Shown: positions 31,364 through 43,029 of the stretch, in pieces
Layout: every line of letters begins with the position of its first letter
Position numbering within the stretch: position 1 is the first letter of the stretch
Source: Marsupella aquatica
Lineage: Eukaryota > Marchantiophyta
DNA length: 64,000 nucleotides
Assembly: GCA_973895155.1 (NCBI GenBank)
Contig: OZ316895.1
Location: forward strand, 2,294,001 to 2,358,000
Reading direction: 5' to 3'
The notes under the pieces: generated by a model
Seen by the model: only the letters and a program-made list of their open reading frames with translations
What the model was told of the DNA's origin: nothing
Databases searched by the model: none
Position numbers and translations under genes: made by a program

Positions 31364-32829
31364 TCTTGCAGCCCACAGGAGAGGCACTTATAGTGTTGCT
31401 AAGAAGCGTTTCAAAGGCATTTCAAACAAATTACATTACAAACATTGTTATAAAACATGTAGTGCAAAACTCTGAAGTGCACAAACAATAAACAAGTCCT
31501 TCATTCTCGAGGCAATCCAATAGCATGAAGGTGGGTACAAAGGGAATTACGTGACACAGTTCCACTCAGCACATGTTGTTCGACAAGCCGCCTCACAGCT
31601 GGCTTCCCTTCCTTCTGGAACCAATTGGTGTGATTTTAAACTCAGTGATTCTTGTTCTTGCACTGTCCCGGGTTGAGACTCGGATCTAGATTGACGGTCA
31701 TGGAAGAGATTTGGACCTGCATAGGCCGGGGCAGGAAGACTGGCACGAAATTGCAAATTCCGTATTGCACTTCGACGATGTATTCAAATTCAAATTCTGT
31801 ATTGCACTTAGACATAATTATTCGCATGAAACGATTGTGAATTGTTCAATGCTCGAGCCTCCCAGACATAATTATGTCGTAGGGCTCCTTGTGATACACG
31901 CACCTTCTCACCGATACAGCTCCCAAAATTGCACGTTTCAGGTACGCCTTGTTCATAAACTCTCTATATTCATGAGGGATACCTCTGAGAGCGGTACCTA
32001 GGCCATCGCTAGGTGCAGGATAATAAATTTTCAAGGGGTTTCTTTTTCGCCACTGGGAAATGACCCCATGTGCGAAAATTATTTTGTCGAGGAGTAGACA
32101 AGACAAGCACTCTTGTACAACGAATTGTGGTCATTTTTTCCTCCTTTTACAGTCCAGATTTTATCGCCAAGGGAACAAAAAGAAGACATTGGCCCCTCAT
32201 GTCTTCCAAAGACACCCTAAGTAAGGGAATAAAAGGAAGAAACTTGCCCCCCAAAGTCGTCTAACGACACCCGAAGTGCATTCTGTCGTTACTTATAACA
32301 GGGAATAACAAGAAGAGAGTGGCCCCTATGTCTTGTAAAGACACCCTAAGTACATTCTGTCGTTAATTAAAAAAGCGAGCGCGAATGCCATGAGTCCATT
32401 AGAGCCTGACGTTCGAGGAGGGACAGGGCAAGGTCAAAAGATTCTTTGGTACCCCTTTTTTAGTTTTATTGTTGCCAAATACGTACTTGGATGACTTGAT
32501 AGTTGCCTAATGGTTTGAGCTTGCTCATGTGGAAGGTGTACAAGCTCTCCTGTCTAATAAAATGCTATTCCAGTTAACTAAACTTTTCACTTGATAGATG
32601 TATAACATCAGAGCATGCAAAGACAGTCTTTTCAGCTGAAAAGTCACATTAGTGTTACACATATGACACATGCGACACAAAGGTATCCTTATATTCAAAA
32701 TATCTAATGGTTCGAAATTTAGTGAACAACAAGGTTTTTCACATAATTTCTACACGTACGAACCTCTCTGACTGGACCTGTAATCACCAAGTCATGCCGA
32801 AATAGAAAGTATTTAAGATGTCTATTCCC
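31364..32829. other. intergenic between CYP74 pseudogene and ATase
   Basis: No gene seen. It contains a degenerate tandem repeat at about 32160-32365 and the presumed ATase 3' UTR at the right. Confidence 0.5.
32160..32365. repeat. degenerate tandem repeat, about three copies
   Basis: Recurring elements are ggaa.aa.aagaag, tggcccct/tgccccc, aagacaccctaagt and cattctgtcgtt, in the same order in each copy, with unequal spacing of about 60-110 bp. Confidence 0.7.
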
Positions 32830-34786
32830 TCATTGAACTAACTTGTAGGCCTGAGAGTTGTCGACATTCAATGAATTCACTAGGCCGTCTACAAAAGAGT
32901 TGTCGCACTTCAACGAATTCACTAGCCCATCGACAAGCACTTTATGTGCTGTCTCCTTTTCCACTGCATCCTTCGACAAAGTTTTGGGAGGAACAGGGTA
33001 AATACCTGTAAAGCAGGCATAGCAAAAGTTGGGGGAATCTACACCCAACATGCTGTTCAACCTCTCCAGAGGAAGAAATGCAAGAGAGTCTGCTCCTATA
33101 TACTCTCTGGTCTCTTCCACGTTGAGCCGGTAAGAAATCAGCTCTTCCTTTGAAGGTGTGTCGACTCCGTAGTAGCACGACCCTGTGATGGGAGGGCTGG
33201 CAATTCTCAAGTGCACTTCTGTGGCTCCAGCTTCCTTGATCAGCCTCACGATTTTTGAAGAAGTGGTTCCTCTTACTATGGAATCATCCACCACAACAAC
33301 ACGCTTCCCTTTAAGAACAGCCTTCACTGGTGCCAGCTTCAATTTTACTCCGAAATCTCTAATTTTCTGGGATGGCTCGATGAATGTGCGACCCACATAG
33401 TGTGATCTGATAAGACCCTGCTGAAAAGGCACCCCGGCCTTAGCAGCATACCCAAGGGCAGCCACAACTCCGGAGTCTGGGACTGCAATTACCACATCGC
33501 ACTCCACAGGAGATTCGGAGGCCAAAATCTCCCCAATCCTGTACCGAGATTGATAGACGGAGAGGCCGAAGACAATTGAGTTTGGCAAGGCGAAGTAAAT
33601 ATGCTCAAAAATACAGGCCTTACGTTGTCGTTGAGGCATAAGGCACAGGGAGCTGATGCCCTCCTTGTCTACAACCACCACCTCACCCGGATTGATCTCC
33701 CGCTCATAAGTAGCTTCAATCAAGTCCAGAGCGCAAGTCTCTGAAGCAAACACAACGGCACCATTGCTGCGGCGTCCCATGACAAGAGGGCGGAATCCGT
33801 ATGGGTCTCGCACAGCCACGAGCTTGTCTTCGGTAAGGAAAACCATGGAGTACGCTCCCTCCAGCTGTTGGCATGCATCTACCAGGCGGGCAATGAATGG
33901 GCGGGCTTTGGAGATGGCGATGAGATGAAGCACAACCTCGGTATCAGAGGAGGTGTTAAAAATGGAGCCGTCCTCTTCTAGCATGGCCCTCAGCTCGTTG
34001 TAATTCACGAGGTTTCCGTTGTGCGCAACACCGACAGACCCAAACCTGTACCCCGCGACGAAGGGCTGCACGTTCTTCAGGACAGACTCACCTGCGGTTG
34101 CATACCTCACATGACCCACTGCTGAGTTCCCAGTCAACTTGCTTAGAGCCGTTTGGTTGAATACCTCTGACACTAAGCCCATTCCTGTCACAGAGTTGAG
34201 AGAGCCATCATTGCAAGCAACAATTCCTGCACCTTCTTGTCCACGGTGTTGAAGAGCATGCAATGACAGATAGCATAGCCGGCTAGCTTCCGAGTCTCCA
34301 AAAATTCCCACCACACCGCACTCCTCTCTGAGCATGTCTCCGTCTCCATCTTCATCTCCGTCTTCTTCATCACTGCTCCTCCTTCCAAACCATTTCTCCA
34401 TTGGATTGTCATTGAAATTACCTGGATCACCCTCAATTCGCTTAACCAAAGCATTTCTCCAAACAGGAATAGCAGATAGCGACGAAGGGAGACCCAACCT
34501 TCCTTCCAAAAATCGGTGGGGTTTAGGGTTTCAGAAGCTTACCTTCTCCGGAGGTCGTCGTGCTCTCCCAGCTGATCCGCTCTTTGTCACCTGCAGTTGC
34601 TTGCAAAGGAACGTCGGAGGAAGAAGAGCAACATCTGAGCTCATGAGCGAGGAAACCAAGTTGTTGATTGAGGTTCTTAGCACAACTCCTCATTGGGGTA
34701 CCACCCGACAATTTTCTCCATTGCTGCCCCTTCCCGAGAGATGGGAAGGGGCTGCGGCAGGATCCAGGCAGTGCTGCGGCCGCCAT
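32830..34786 (-). CDS. ASE: amidophosphoribosyltransferase (glutamine PRPP amidotransferase), plastid-targeted
   Basis: Two exons, 34786-34543 and 34421-32830, joined across a 121-bp intron (AAG|GTAAGC donor, CCAG acceptor, phase 1), giving 611 aa. Exon 1 starts in good context (ATGGCG) and encodes a Ser/Arg-rich, acid-poor leader typical of a chloroplast transit peptide. The mature enzyme would begin at the catalytic cysteine C116 (EECGVVGIF) of the Ntn glutaminase domain. The phosphoribosyltransferase domain carries VVVVDDSIVRGTT (about 456-468). C351, C497, C548 and C551 match the Fe-S ligand positions of the B. subtilis-type enzyme. It catalyses the first step of purine synthesis, PRPP to phosphoribosylamine. 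The C-terminus has an unusual duplicated VDGLVNSL segment. The long frame alone lacks an ATG before M89, which supports the spliced model. Confidence 0.95.
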
Positions 34787-35635
34787 GAAGAAGTACAACA
34801 GTGAGACAGAGTCGCGGGCAGCACTACTTCAAACCCCAAGCGAGCTAGCTCAACTTCCAAGCCCCTGTCTTGCCGAGCGGCGCATGGGGGTCATTTGGGA
34901 GGTTCCGCAAATAGTCAAACCAGTCGAAAAACAAATCGTTAGTCGCTCCCACATCGCCCCATCATAGGATTCTCAGCTGTTTCGGAACAGCTCGAGCTGC
35001 CGTTCAGAGCGAGTTCAGGGCTTTGCACTCGCCAGGCCCAGAACGAGTCCAACGAACTACAAAACCCGGAAGAATTTGGCATCTTCGAGAGCTGTGTCTC
35101 CAGGTCTGATCTCCAAGCAACAATTCGAACCCAAGCGAGCTTATTCGTCAATCCTTTCTTGATGAAAATCGCACCAAATCTTCGTCACACGCTCAAATCT
35201 AAAGCCCAGACACAGCACTGTTCTCAGCTGCAGCAAAACGGTTGACTTCATTTCTGAGGAGGCGCATATCTATGAAGTTAGGGTTCCTGAGAATCGTGCA
35301 CGTCCTGTCCGCCCTCGCCTCTGCCATTGTCGGTTCTCCTGGATTGTTATCGGAACTGTGGAGCCCCATGAATCTGCTGAGCACTCTGTGGTTCGCCCTA
35401 GCCTGGTTTCTGTCGGCGGGCCTTCTGGTTTTTCCCGCTGAATTCTATCTGAGGGAATGAGACGAGAAAGAGACTCAACGCAGACGCACGCAACAAGAAA
35501 AAACGAGTGAGGCAAGCCACAGAAAAGATGGAGGGCTGTAATGTCTCCACCAGCCCAGTGGCTAGGAATGAATGAACTCTCAAGGCTCAAGCCCCACTCT
35601 CCATATCGAGGGTGATAGTGCCACATCTGAATGCC
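34787..35635. other. ATase promoter region and flank
   Basis: Upstream of the minus-strand ATase gene. A plus-strand ORF with ATG at 35272 (62 aa, hydrophobic) exists but has no family support; see rejected items. Confidence 0.4.
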
Positions 35636-35998
35636 AGTTATTTGTTTGATGACACCCCAAAATGAAAATAGTAACTTGCTTAATGCCAGGTGTTTGCTTA
35701 TCAGACCCCAAAACCCAAAATGAAAATAGTTATTTGTTTAATGTAGGTATTTGCTTGATCAGACCCCAAAATGAAAAGAGTCCCTTGCTTAATGTCAGGT
35801 ATTTGCTTGATCAGACTCCAAAATGAACAGAGTTACTTGCTTAATGCCAGGATTTGCTTGATGAGACCCCAAATTGAAAAAAGTTACTTGTTTAATTGGA
35901 GGTATTTGCTTGATGAGACCCCAAATTGAAAAGAGTTACTTGATTAGTTTGAAGTATTTGCTTACTGAGACCCCAAAATGAAAAGAGTTATTTGATAG
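35636..35998. repeat. tandem repeat of about 52-57 bp, about 6-7 copies
   Basis: Each unit contains tatttgctt, agaccccaaaatgaaaa and agttacttg.tta in that order. Copies are 75-90 percent alike by eye. Non-coding. Confidence 0.9.
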
Positions 35999-38752
35999 GA
36001 CCCCTGAAAATTGGGTTGTTTATTCAAGGTCTACTGAGTTCAATGAAGGGTTTGGATCACTCATCAATTAACACTTTTTATTTTGGGATCCCATCAAGCA
36101 AATCTCTCTCTTTATGCCCAAGGTTATTTTTCTCATTTGTGTTTTGTAGGGCATACTTGGAGAAAAATGAATAAAGTCATCATGAAAATTCTCCTCTGAT
36201 TTTAGTAGAGTAGAATTTTTAAAAAGTCTCGTAGGTTTTTTTGAGTGTATTAAACTCCTTTTATCAGAGAATTATCCACAATAATAGCCTCTCAGAATTA
36301 TCTGTAACTTTTAGAACATTTATAAAGAAAATGCACTTGCACGCGTTTGGATAGGCTCGTGACAAAGCTTTATATTTATTTTTATAAAAACAAGTATATT
36401 TTTAAATCTTAGGTCTTTAATGTATTAATTGCCTGCTATCAGATTATTATGGCCAACAAAATGAACTTTTAGAAACATGAGCACAATCCACTCTAAACTT
36501 TACAGGAAGTCATTATATTCTTAATGAGATGCAAGGGATAAACATCTAAACACTCCAATATGTAATTTTGTTATTTCTTCTCATGATCTGCGTACTAAAT
36601 GTCAAACTAAATGTCAACCAGGATGGAAGGTCCTTGGCCGTTCGATTATAACTACCGGGATAACTACAATTCCCTAACCATGAGATAGACCTAGAGGTCT
36701 CACTGTGCACCTTTTCCAAGCCTAACCCATCATTCTCCATAGCTCACACACTCCTTGAAATACTCTTGTCAGGCCAACTTGCAGATTTTCCTGGCCGTCT
36801 CACCTATGCTTGCTAGCACTTACACTCAATATCGCTTACTATTGATATTATTATGCAATGCACAGGAATTGAACTTTCTTTAGATTACCTAAACCACCTC
36901 ACTTTGTATTGCTTGGAGGATTATCAGTAGTAGTCCTCTGGGGTAGAAGAACAGTCAAGGAGAGTACCTAGAAGTGCCTTTATGGCAATGTTAGACTCGC
37001 TCCTCCCACTGCCCCTCCTGCTACCTGCATGTTGGTTGTATCTTTGACTAAAGTTGAGACTAAAGTTTGTCCAGGATACCCCACTTTGGGTGCGGTTTAT
37101 GTTAAACCACCACTGGCCATATAAAAAGAGAAGTGCCCAAGACTTCTCCCTCTTTCACATTTCTCTCCTCTAGAGTGAGACTTTGCTCCACAATCTCAGG
37201 AAAAAATACCAAAAATGGTGAAATCTGTGGAACCAGGTTTTTGTCATGGCTTTGGCTCTTTAAAAAGAAATTGAGTGCATCTAACATGGTTCAAACCCAC
37301 AACCTGCACCCTCCCATATAGCTATGCCCATTTGGATGACCAGTTGCATCCACTAGTGACAATGCAATTTTTCCACTCAAACAGGCTTGGGCAGCAGGAG
37401 GAGTGAGTGTCCCATACAGGTACTTCCAGGGACTCATCTCCCTGGATGGAGAAGATGGAATCCCCTGGTCCACAATTAATTTCAAACTCAAAATTCTTTA
37501 GAAAAATTTGTATGGGGGATAAGTGAGTGACCCATCCCCTATTGGCAATCATGGGCACCTTGGTTCACAACCCATAAACCCCCCAGGGATGGGTTGCCGT
37601 ACACATCTCCACATTGATAGTGATTGAGGACCTTCACAACTCTAAGAGATCCAAAAGCCCACAAGGGCCAATGTAGTTTGCTCAATATCCAAAACATTGC
37701 TTTTCATTTGAGTGGCTTCAGCAAGGAAGAGCAGTCTGAGTTGCAAGAATGTGGTTGTCTTTTCGATCACTTAGAGTATTTTTCAAAAGGTTGGTTGTGA
37801 GTATGAGGTAGTAAGGGGCAGTTGGGGAGTCCTCATTGACAATATATTGAATATGAACTCTGATTCTTTCAAAAATGGCTCCAGTTTGGGACAAACATAT
37901 CTCCCTACTTACCCTTCAAACTGTCCTTTAGTTTGCTCTCCCTAACTGTTAGTGTACACCTTGAAAACACCACAATATCTTTCCCTCCTATAGGAGCTCT
38001 TTTGACTCAGAAACCATCCAAGTTTTGTGGCTCATCAAGTGTGGGTTACTTTTTCATAAAATCTCCACCTGTTTCCAGGAAGTTTGGGCTCTTATCAAGG
38101 ATAAAGCTCTTTAACTCCTCTCAGTCCACCTCTCAATTCTTAGACATAAACCCCCTACTAGTGACTAATGCTTTGCCCTCCTCTCTCGCCCCAAACGATG
38201 CCTTCATTCAAACTCTCACCTCGCATACATCTGTGGCCCAGCATATTAACAAGGAGCGTCTTACTTTCAATGATTAGCTTTCCCACTCATACACACTCTT
38301 GTCTTCGCTTTATATCCTTCTACTTAGGGATAGCTGGATTCAAATCCTAGGCAACTTTACTCTGCTTTGAACCATGGTGCTAGCAAGGGTTACCCTTCTG
38401 ACATGTTGGACACCCACTTCGACACCCACGTCCTTGCCTATGGGCAGAAGCAACAGGGTGTTTGAGGAGTCAAGCTGGTTACTATAAAATATACTAGTCA
38501 AGTACATTACACAAGTCCGGTGACTTACGTGGGGTGTCATTATTCCTCATAGTAAAGTAAGAGTAAGTTGTGGCGCAAGTGAGTATGCCTACAAATTGTT
38601 TTTATGTCTAGGACATGAAAATCATAGAAGTGTATTGACATGACAAGAGATTGACAGTCACAACTATAAAGGCCTTTACCTAGAGAAGAAACCAACCTCT
38701 ACCCAAACACTCTTGAAATACCAACCTATTCCTTATAAAGCTAGTTGCCTTA
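35999..38752. other. intergenic, no supported gene
   Basis: AT-rich sequence with only short ORFs of random composition, including one at 37933-38277 (+) that I do not credit. It ends at the target site of the PIF/Harbinger element. Confidence 0.5.
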
Positions 38753-38767
38753 GAGCATCTCCAACGG
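38753..38767 (+). repeat. left terminal inverted repeat
   Basis: gagcatctccaacgg, preceded by target duplication TTA. Confidence 0.95.
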
Positions 38768-39201
38768 TTTGGAGATTTCGGGCTGCTATCGCCATCGTAT
38801 GGCGGAACAAATGGCGCCTGCTAAAACTCCAGAGTCGCCATCCTAAACGTAGTCCCCACCGGTGACTCGCCATTCTGACCCCACCCCATAAAGCCCACGT
38901 ACAAACTGGGGCCCACCTGGTCTCACACGAAGCCAGCAGAGCTCATCACGTTGGTCTCCCTTGCATTTGCGATGATCCCTCTCCTCTGGTTCTTGCAGAC
39001 CTCGACGCCCACCTCTGAGGATAGGATAGAAACGTACACAGGCAGCATGTCAATCCTGGGGATTTAATTTTTTTTGTGTTTTGTGTTGTGTGCTTGCCTT
39101 CATGATGCTCACGCTTTCATATTGCCACCAGCTTGACCCTGTTTTGATCGAGAGAAAATCATTCCCTTCGACAAACCAGGCCTGTACTTCATTGGCTGAA
39201 A

Positions 39202-40500
39202 ATGGACCTCGAAAGGTGGCTGGCAGATGTCGAGGAAGAATTGGATGAGGAGGAGGCTGATTGGAATGAGGAGCAACGCTTTTGGGAATTGATGATGTTC
39301 ACTGGACCCCTTTCCATTCAGAATTTGGGCCAACACCCAAGGAAAAGAAAGCACGGAGGGTCTAGACCAAGCAGGAATCAGAATGTGGAGAGGCGTAGAG
39401 AAACAGGGGCAGAAGACCTATGGAACGATTACTTTTCTGATACGCCAACCTATGATGAATTGAAATTCAGGAGGAGATTCAGAATGAGTAGTAGGTTGTT
39501 TAACAGAATTCTTCTTGATGTGTGTGCTCATGACACTTATTTCTTTCTAAAGATTGATGCTGCAAGGAAGGTAGGGTTGTCTCCACATCAGAAATTGACA
39601 GCAGCATTGAGGCAATTGGCTTATGGAATTGGAGTAGATGCTTTGGATGAGTATTGTAGAATTGCTGAAAGCACTGCATTGGAGTTTCTTTATCAATTTG
39701 TGAAAGCCATCAGAGAGTTGTATGAGGGTCAGTACTTGAGGAAGCCAACAGCTGCTGATTTCATAAATCAGCTTCAGATTAATGCACAGCGAGGTTTCCC
39801 AGGTATGTTTGGTTCATTGGATTGCATGCACTGGGCATGGAAGAATTGTCCTGTTGCTTGGCAGGGCCAATACACTGACAAGGACAAGAATAAGTCCATC
39901 ATACTAGAAGCTATTGCAGATCAAGAATTGTGGATTTGGCATGCCTTTTTTGGGCTGGCTGGGGGAAACAATGATCTGAATGTCTTGGATCGCTCTCCAC
40001 TTCTAAATGAATGGTTACGCAATGATTCGGCCAATGTTAGTTTCCATGTCAATGGTACAGAGTACAAACGAGCTTATCTTTTGGTGGATGGAATCTATCC
40101 AAAGTGGTCTATGTTTATATCCATTGTGCACATGCCACAATCAGAAAAACTGAAGCACTTTGCAACATGCCAAGAGGTAGCAAGGAAGGATGTAGAGAGG
40201 GCTTTTGGGGTCCAAGCTAGATTTGAGATAGTCAAGAGGCCTGCACGTTCTTGGTATGAAAAAAATGTTGTGAATATTCTACTTGCATGTGTCATCTTGC
40301 ACAATATGATTATTGAAGATGAAAGAGATGACAATTTCCCTCCATATTTGAGGGTTGGTGCTGCAAGAGTGAACAGGGGAAATCTGCCGTGGTTGGAGTT
40401 CCTTGCTGCAACAGCTGAAGTCAACAACAAGGGCAACCATTTCCGTCTCAGAAATGACATTGTTGACCACCTTTGGAGTCAAAAGGGATCTGGTGATTGA
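39202..40500 (+). CDS. PIF/Harbinger transposase (HARBI1-like, DDE superfamily)
   Basis: An intact 432-aa ORF with a real ATG. The N-terminus is acidic then basic (PRKRKHGGSRPSR, about 46-58; a possible nuclear signal). A helical DNA-binding-like region (RRFRMSSRLFNRIL through RQLAYGIGVDALDEYCRIAE) precedes the catalytic domain. The DDE triad is visible in family context: D207 in GSLDCMHW, D296 in YLLVDGIYP, E332 in DVERAFGV. ILHNMIIEDER near the end is also typical of plant members. It cuts and pastes the element at TWA (TTA/TAA) targets, normally needing the Myb-like partner encoded at 41699-42634. No disabling mutation is seen. Confidence 0.96.
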   Translation: MDLERWLADVEEELDEEEADWNEEQRFWELMMFTGPLSIQNLGQHPRKRKHGGSRPSRNQNVERRRETGAEDLWNDYFSDTPTYDELKFRRRFRMSSRLFNRILLDVCAHDTYFFLKIDAARKVGLSPHQKLTAALRQLAYGIGVDALDEYCRIAESTALEFLYQFVKAIRELYEGQYLRKPTAADFINQLQINAQRGFPGMFGSLDCMHWAWKNCPVAWQGQYTDKDKNKSIILEAIADQELWIWHAFFGLAGGNNDLNVLDRSPLLNEWLRNDSANVSFHVNGTEYKRAYLLVDGIYPKWSMFISIVHMPQSEKLKHFATCQEVARKDVERAFGVQARFEIVKRPARSWYEKNVVNILLACVILHNMIIEDERDDNFPPYLRVGAARVNRGNLPWLEFLAATAEVNNKGNHFRLRNDIVDHLWSQKGSGD

Positions 40501-40869
40501 AAGTCTGGTGAGTCTTTTCTCTTTGAATCCCACTTTTGTTTCTAAATGAATGTACGAGTTTGTCATTTGAAGGGGAGGGGGTACAAAGTCAAACTTGGCT
40601 TGACTAGTTCCACACATGCATTGACAGGTACAACACACTTGGGAGGTACTACCAAGGCCATTTGTTTCGTACCCAGGGAACCCAATTCCAAGGAAGCACG
40701 CAGTAGGTGTTGTCCTTGCCTCTCGAGTTTCTCACTCACACATTGTAGAGTAATCGGGGCAGGAAAAATTCGGGACTCATTCAGATGTTGATTCTCACTC
40801 GCATATTGTAGAGCTCAGTTCAGGCTCAGAGTGCATAGCTCAATTTCAGTTAGTTTTGTGAACCTGCAA

Positions 40870-41253
40870 ATGAGGAGATCCGATGGAAGTGGGAGTACCG
40901 AGTCTTTAGTTGGAAGCACAGCTACAAGCGTCTTCCATCAAGCTGGCCCTTCCACTCATCGGGCCAACATGGAGAAGTCGAAGCCGGTTCCTATGAAACC
41001 CACCGAAGGACCATGGAAGGTACCAAGAGAGCCAAAGATTAATGATCGACCAGCATTGTCGATGGAGCTTATGGAGTTTCAGCCAGAGAATTCTGAGGAG
41101 GCACGTCTCTTAGCAAGCATGGAGGATTCAGATGTTGATTTGGAAGATGCTGAGAGCTCCAACAAGGGCACTGGGAGTGCAGATTGCTATGTAGTGTACA
41201 CACAGCGCCCCCCAGTCCAAAGCGTCGACCTAGGGCTCGATCTTAGACAGTGA
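40870..41253 (+). CDS. third ORF of the PIF/Harbinger element, unrecognised
   Basis: A 127-aa ORF from the ATG at 40870, between the transposase and the Myb-like ORF and in transposase orientation. It is Ser/Pro/Glu-rich and probably disordered, with a basic patch (MEKSKPVPMKPTEGPWKVPR) and an acidic tail (EDSDVDLEDAESS). I do not recognise it. A GTGAGT just after the transposase stop could act as a donor, so it might be a downstream exon of an alternative transcript. It could also be captured host sequence or a chance ORF. Confidence 0.45.
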   Translation: MRRSDGSGSTESLVGSTATSVFHQAGPSTHRANMEKSKPVPMKPTEGPWKVPREPKINDRPALSMELMEFQPENSEEARLLASMEDSDVDLEDAESSNKGTGSADCYVVYTQRPPVQSVDLGLDLRQ

Positions 41254-41698
41254 ATTGATCAGAAGCTCTCAACATAGGGTCATGGGCGGGAATTTATGAC
41301 TTCACAGTAAATAGCTCTCAATGTTAACTTCCTGAGAATAAGGTTGGAATCGGGAATGCCTGTGAGAGCATCGGGAAGACGAGGGATTTTGCTTATATTT
41401 ATTAGGGATTTTGCAATCAGGAATGCATGTGAGGAACACGACCATGGGCGACAATTTTGTAAAGTGACAATTTTAATTAAATGACATGTTTTGGACTTGT
41501 ATGTGTTTGCAATGTTGTTTTGAGATTTGAAGACACCAATTGGCTTTGGAGAGCTTGCAATTGATAGTTCAAAGAACCCATTTTTAATTCATGATGCTGG
41601 ACACGAATACAACAATGAAGCCATTCACGGCTACAGGGGCTACAAAACTACACCTGCCTAGCCAATAAATCCTGGAACGAAAATCCAGGTTGAGAACC

Positions 41699-42634
41699 CT
41701 AAATTTTGTTCTCAAAATCTACAAGGTCATCTGCTACACCAGTGCTATGATTTGGGTCAATCGTGCTCTCAGGAAAAACCGGAATTGGAGTCTGAATAGC
41801 GACTGGAGCACTTGTTGACTTCTGCATCCTAGCTTTCAGCTTCATCGCCTCTTCTAGCGTCCACTGTCTAACAAAGTCACAAAGCTCTGGCTCCATGTTG
41901 TCGGTAGGCAGCGTCAGCAGTTTCATCAAGGAATTATTCTGCAAAGTGAGAACCCTGTCTTGATTCGCAACTGCCATCTCCTTTTGGGCATTTGTACTAA
42001 CCTTCATAGCTTCTTGTTCTATCTTCATCCGCTTGTGATCCTCCTTGGCTCCCTTGTTTCCTTGAGGCCTCTTCCTCATGTCACATTGTTGATCTTCAGC
42101 CGCTTCGTCTTGGTCTTTATCAAAACTCTCATTGTCAGTGACAATTGGAGAGGGGCTCGAGTACTCGTTCTCGATTGTGTCACTCCTGAATCCGGCTGAC
42201 TTCTTTCCCTTCCCTTTATTAACCATATCGTCTGCTGGATTCCCCCACCGTGGACAATCTTTCAGAATCCAAAAGCAAGAATCGAAAGCAAAAGATTTCC
42301 CTTTGGGATGGTTCTGCTTAAACAATTCTTTCGCCTTCACCACAGTGTCGTCAGCATTTTTTCCTGAAATTTGATGGTCCTCTACCTGTTGAAAGCAACC
42401 TATGAACTTTGACACATCGTGTTTAATGTTAGACCCCTTCCCTTCAAGTGATTTTTGGCCCCTTGACTCGGCTCCCTTCGGTTTGTGCTTCTCGTAATGG
42501 TCAGTCACCCGATCCCAAAATCTCTCAGCCCTCTGCCCTACACCAACACAAGGATCTTGGGAGACATGGAGAACGCTGTAGCATAGCTGCTTCAGCTCTT
42601 CGGGTCCATAATTTTTCCCACGACTTGCTGCCAT
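41699..42634 (-). CDS. Myb/SANT-like accessory protein of PIF/Harbinger element
   Basis: From the ATG at 42634 the ORF gives 311 aa, starting MAASRGKNYGPEELKQLCYS. The open frame extends upstream without another ATG. Residues about 8-80 form a trihelix/Myb-like DNA-binding region (YGPEELKQLC, FWDRVTDHYEKHKP), followed by a cysteine/tryptophan segment (FDSCFWILKDCPRW) and a charged, coiled region (KEDHKRMKIEQEAMKV). This organisation is that of plant proteins often labelled glutathione S-transferase T3-like or NAM-associated, many of which derive from PIF/Harbinger ORF1. Its role is to bind element ends and assist transposase entry and activity. It is convergent with the transposase, within the same terminal repeats. 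Confidence 0.88.
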   Translation of the reverse strand: MAASRGKNYGPEELKQLCYSVLHVSQDPCVGVGQRAERFWDRVTDHYEKHKPKGAESRGQKSLEGKGSNIKHDVSKFIGCFQQVEDHQISGKNADDTVVKAKELFKQNHPKGKSFAFDSCFWILKDCPRWGNPADDMVNKGKGKKSAGFRSDTIENEYSSPSPIVTDNESFDKDQDEAAEDQQCDMRKRPQGNKGAKEDHKRMKIEQEAMKVSTNAQKEMAVANQDRVLTLQNNSLMKLLTLPTDNMEPELCDFVRQWTLEEAMKLKARMQKSTSAPVAIQTPIPVFPESTIDPNHSTGVADDLVDFENKI

Positions 42635-43014
42635 GTTCAAACCTTCGTACGCAAATTTCAGTGGATTCCTCGTGGGCACTGTCAATGTTGCACGATACTC
42701 TGTTGCCCATGAGAACTGTTCATCGGATGTCGTATGCTCATAGCGGGCCGCGGGAAACAGTTCATATTCTGGCGCCAGTAGTGACACCTTCACATCGCGT
42801 GCCAAGGGGAGCCACTACTGTCGTCGATTCCTTTGGGGGCTGGCGGAGGGGTTCCGAATGGCGACCGCCTTTCCGCCCGAAAGTAGCGGCAACAAGGTAT
42901 ACAATGTAGCGGCATCCTGCAAATGTTTCCGGATGGCGACACCGTTGGAGAACCATTTTTTCTCAAAGAGAACGCTATTCAGCCATTTGGCGTTTGCGGG
43001 GCCCTTTGGAGGCT

Positions 43015-43029
43015 CCGTTGGAGATGCTC
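43015..43029 (-). repeat. right terminal inverted repeat
   Basis: ccgttggagatgctc, the exact reverse complement of the left end, followed by TTA. Confidence 0.95.

Larger units (their letters stand above)
38753..43029. mobile_element. complete PIF/Harbinger DNA transposon
   Basis: Terminal inverted repeats of 15 bp (gagcatctccaacgg at 38753-38767, exact reverse complement at 43015-43029) are flanked by the 3-bp duplication TTA (38750-38752 and 43030-43032), the standard target of this superfamily. Inside are an intact DDE transposase (39202-40500, +), a Myb/SANT-like accessory ORF (42634-41699, -) facing it, and a third ORF (40870-41253, +). Total length is 4277 bp. All three frames are open, so the copy looks recent and possibly autonomous. 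Subterminal sequence is GC-richer than the host flank and rich in atggcg-type motifs. Confidence 0.95.

Noticed and set aside
32830-34509. ATase as one uninterrupted 559-codon exon starting at 34509
   Set aside because: That start is TTG with an in-frame stop just upstream. The spliced model gives a real ATG, a transit peptide and consensus splice sites in matching phase.
35272-35460. Hydrophobic 62-codon plus-strand ORF near the ATase promoter
   Set aside because: It looks membrane-like but has no known family, no clear transcript signals, and open frames on the opposite strand as well.
37280-37310. ggttcaaaccc B-box-like sequence suggesting a tRNA gene
   Set aside because: No matching A box or acceptor stem around it.
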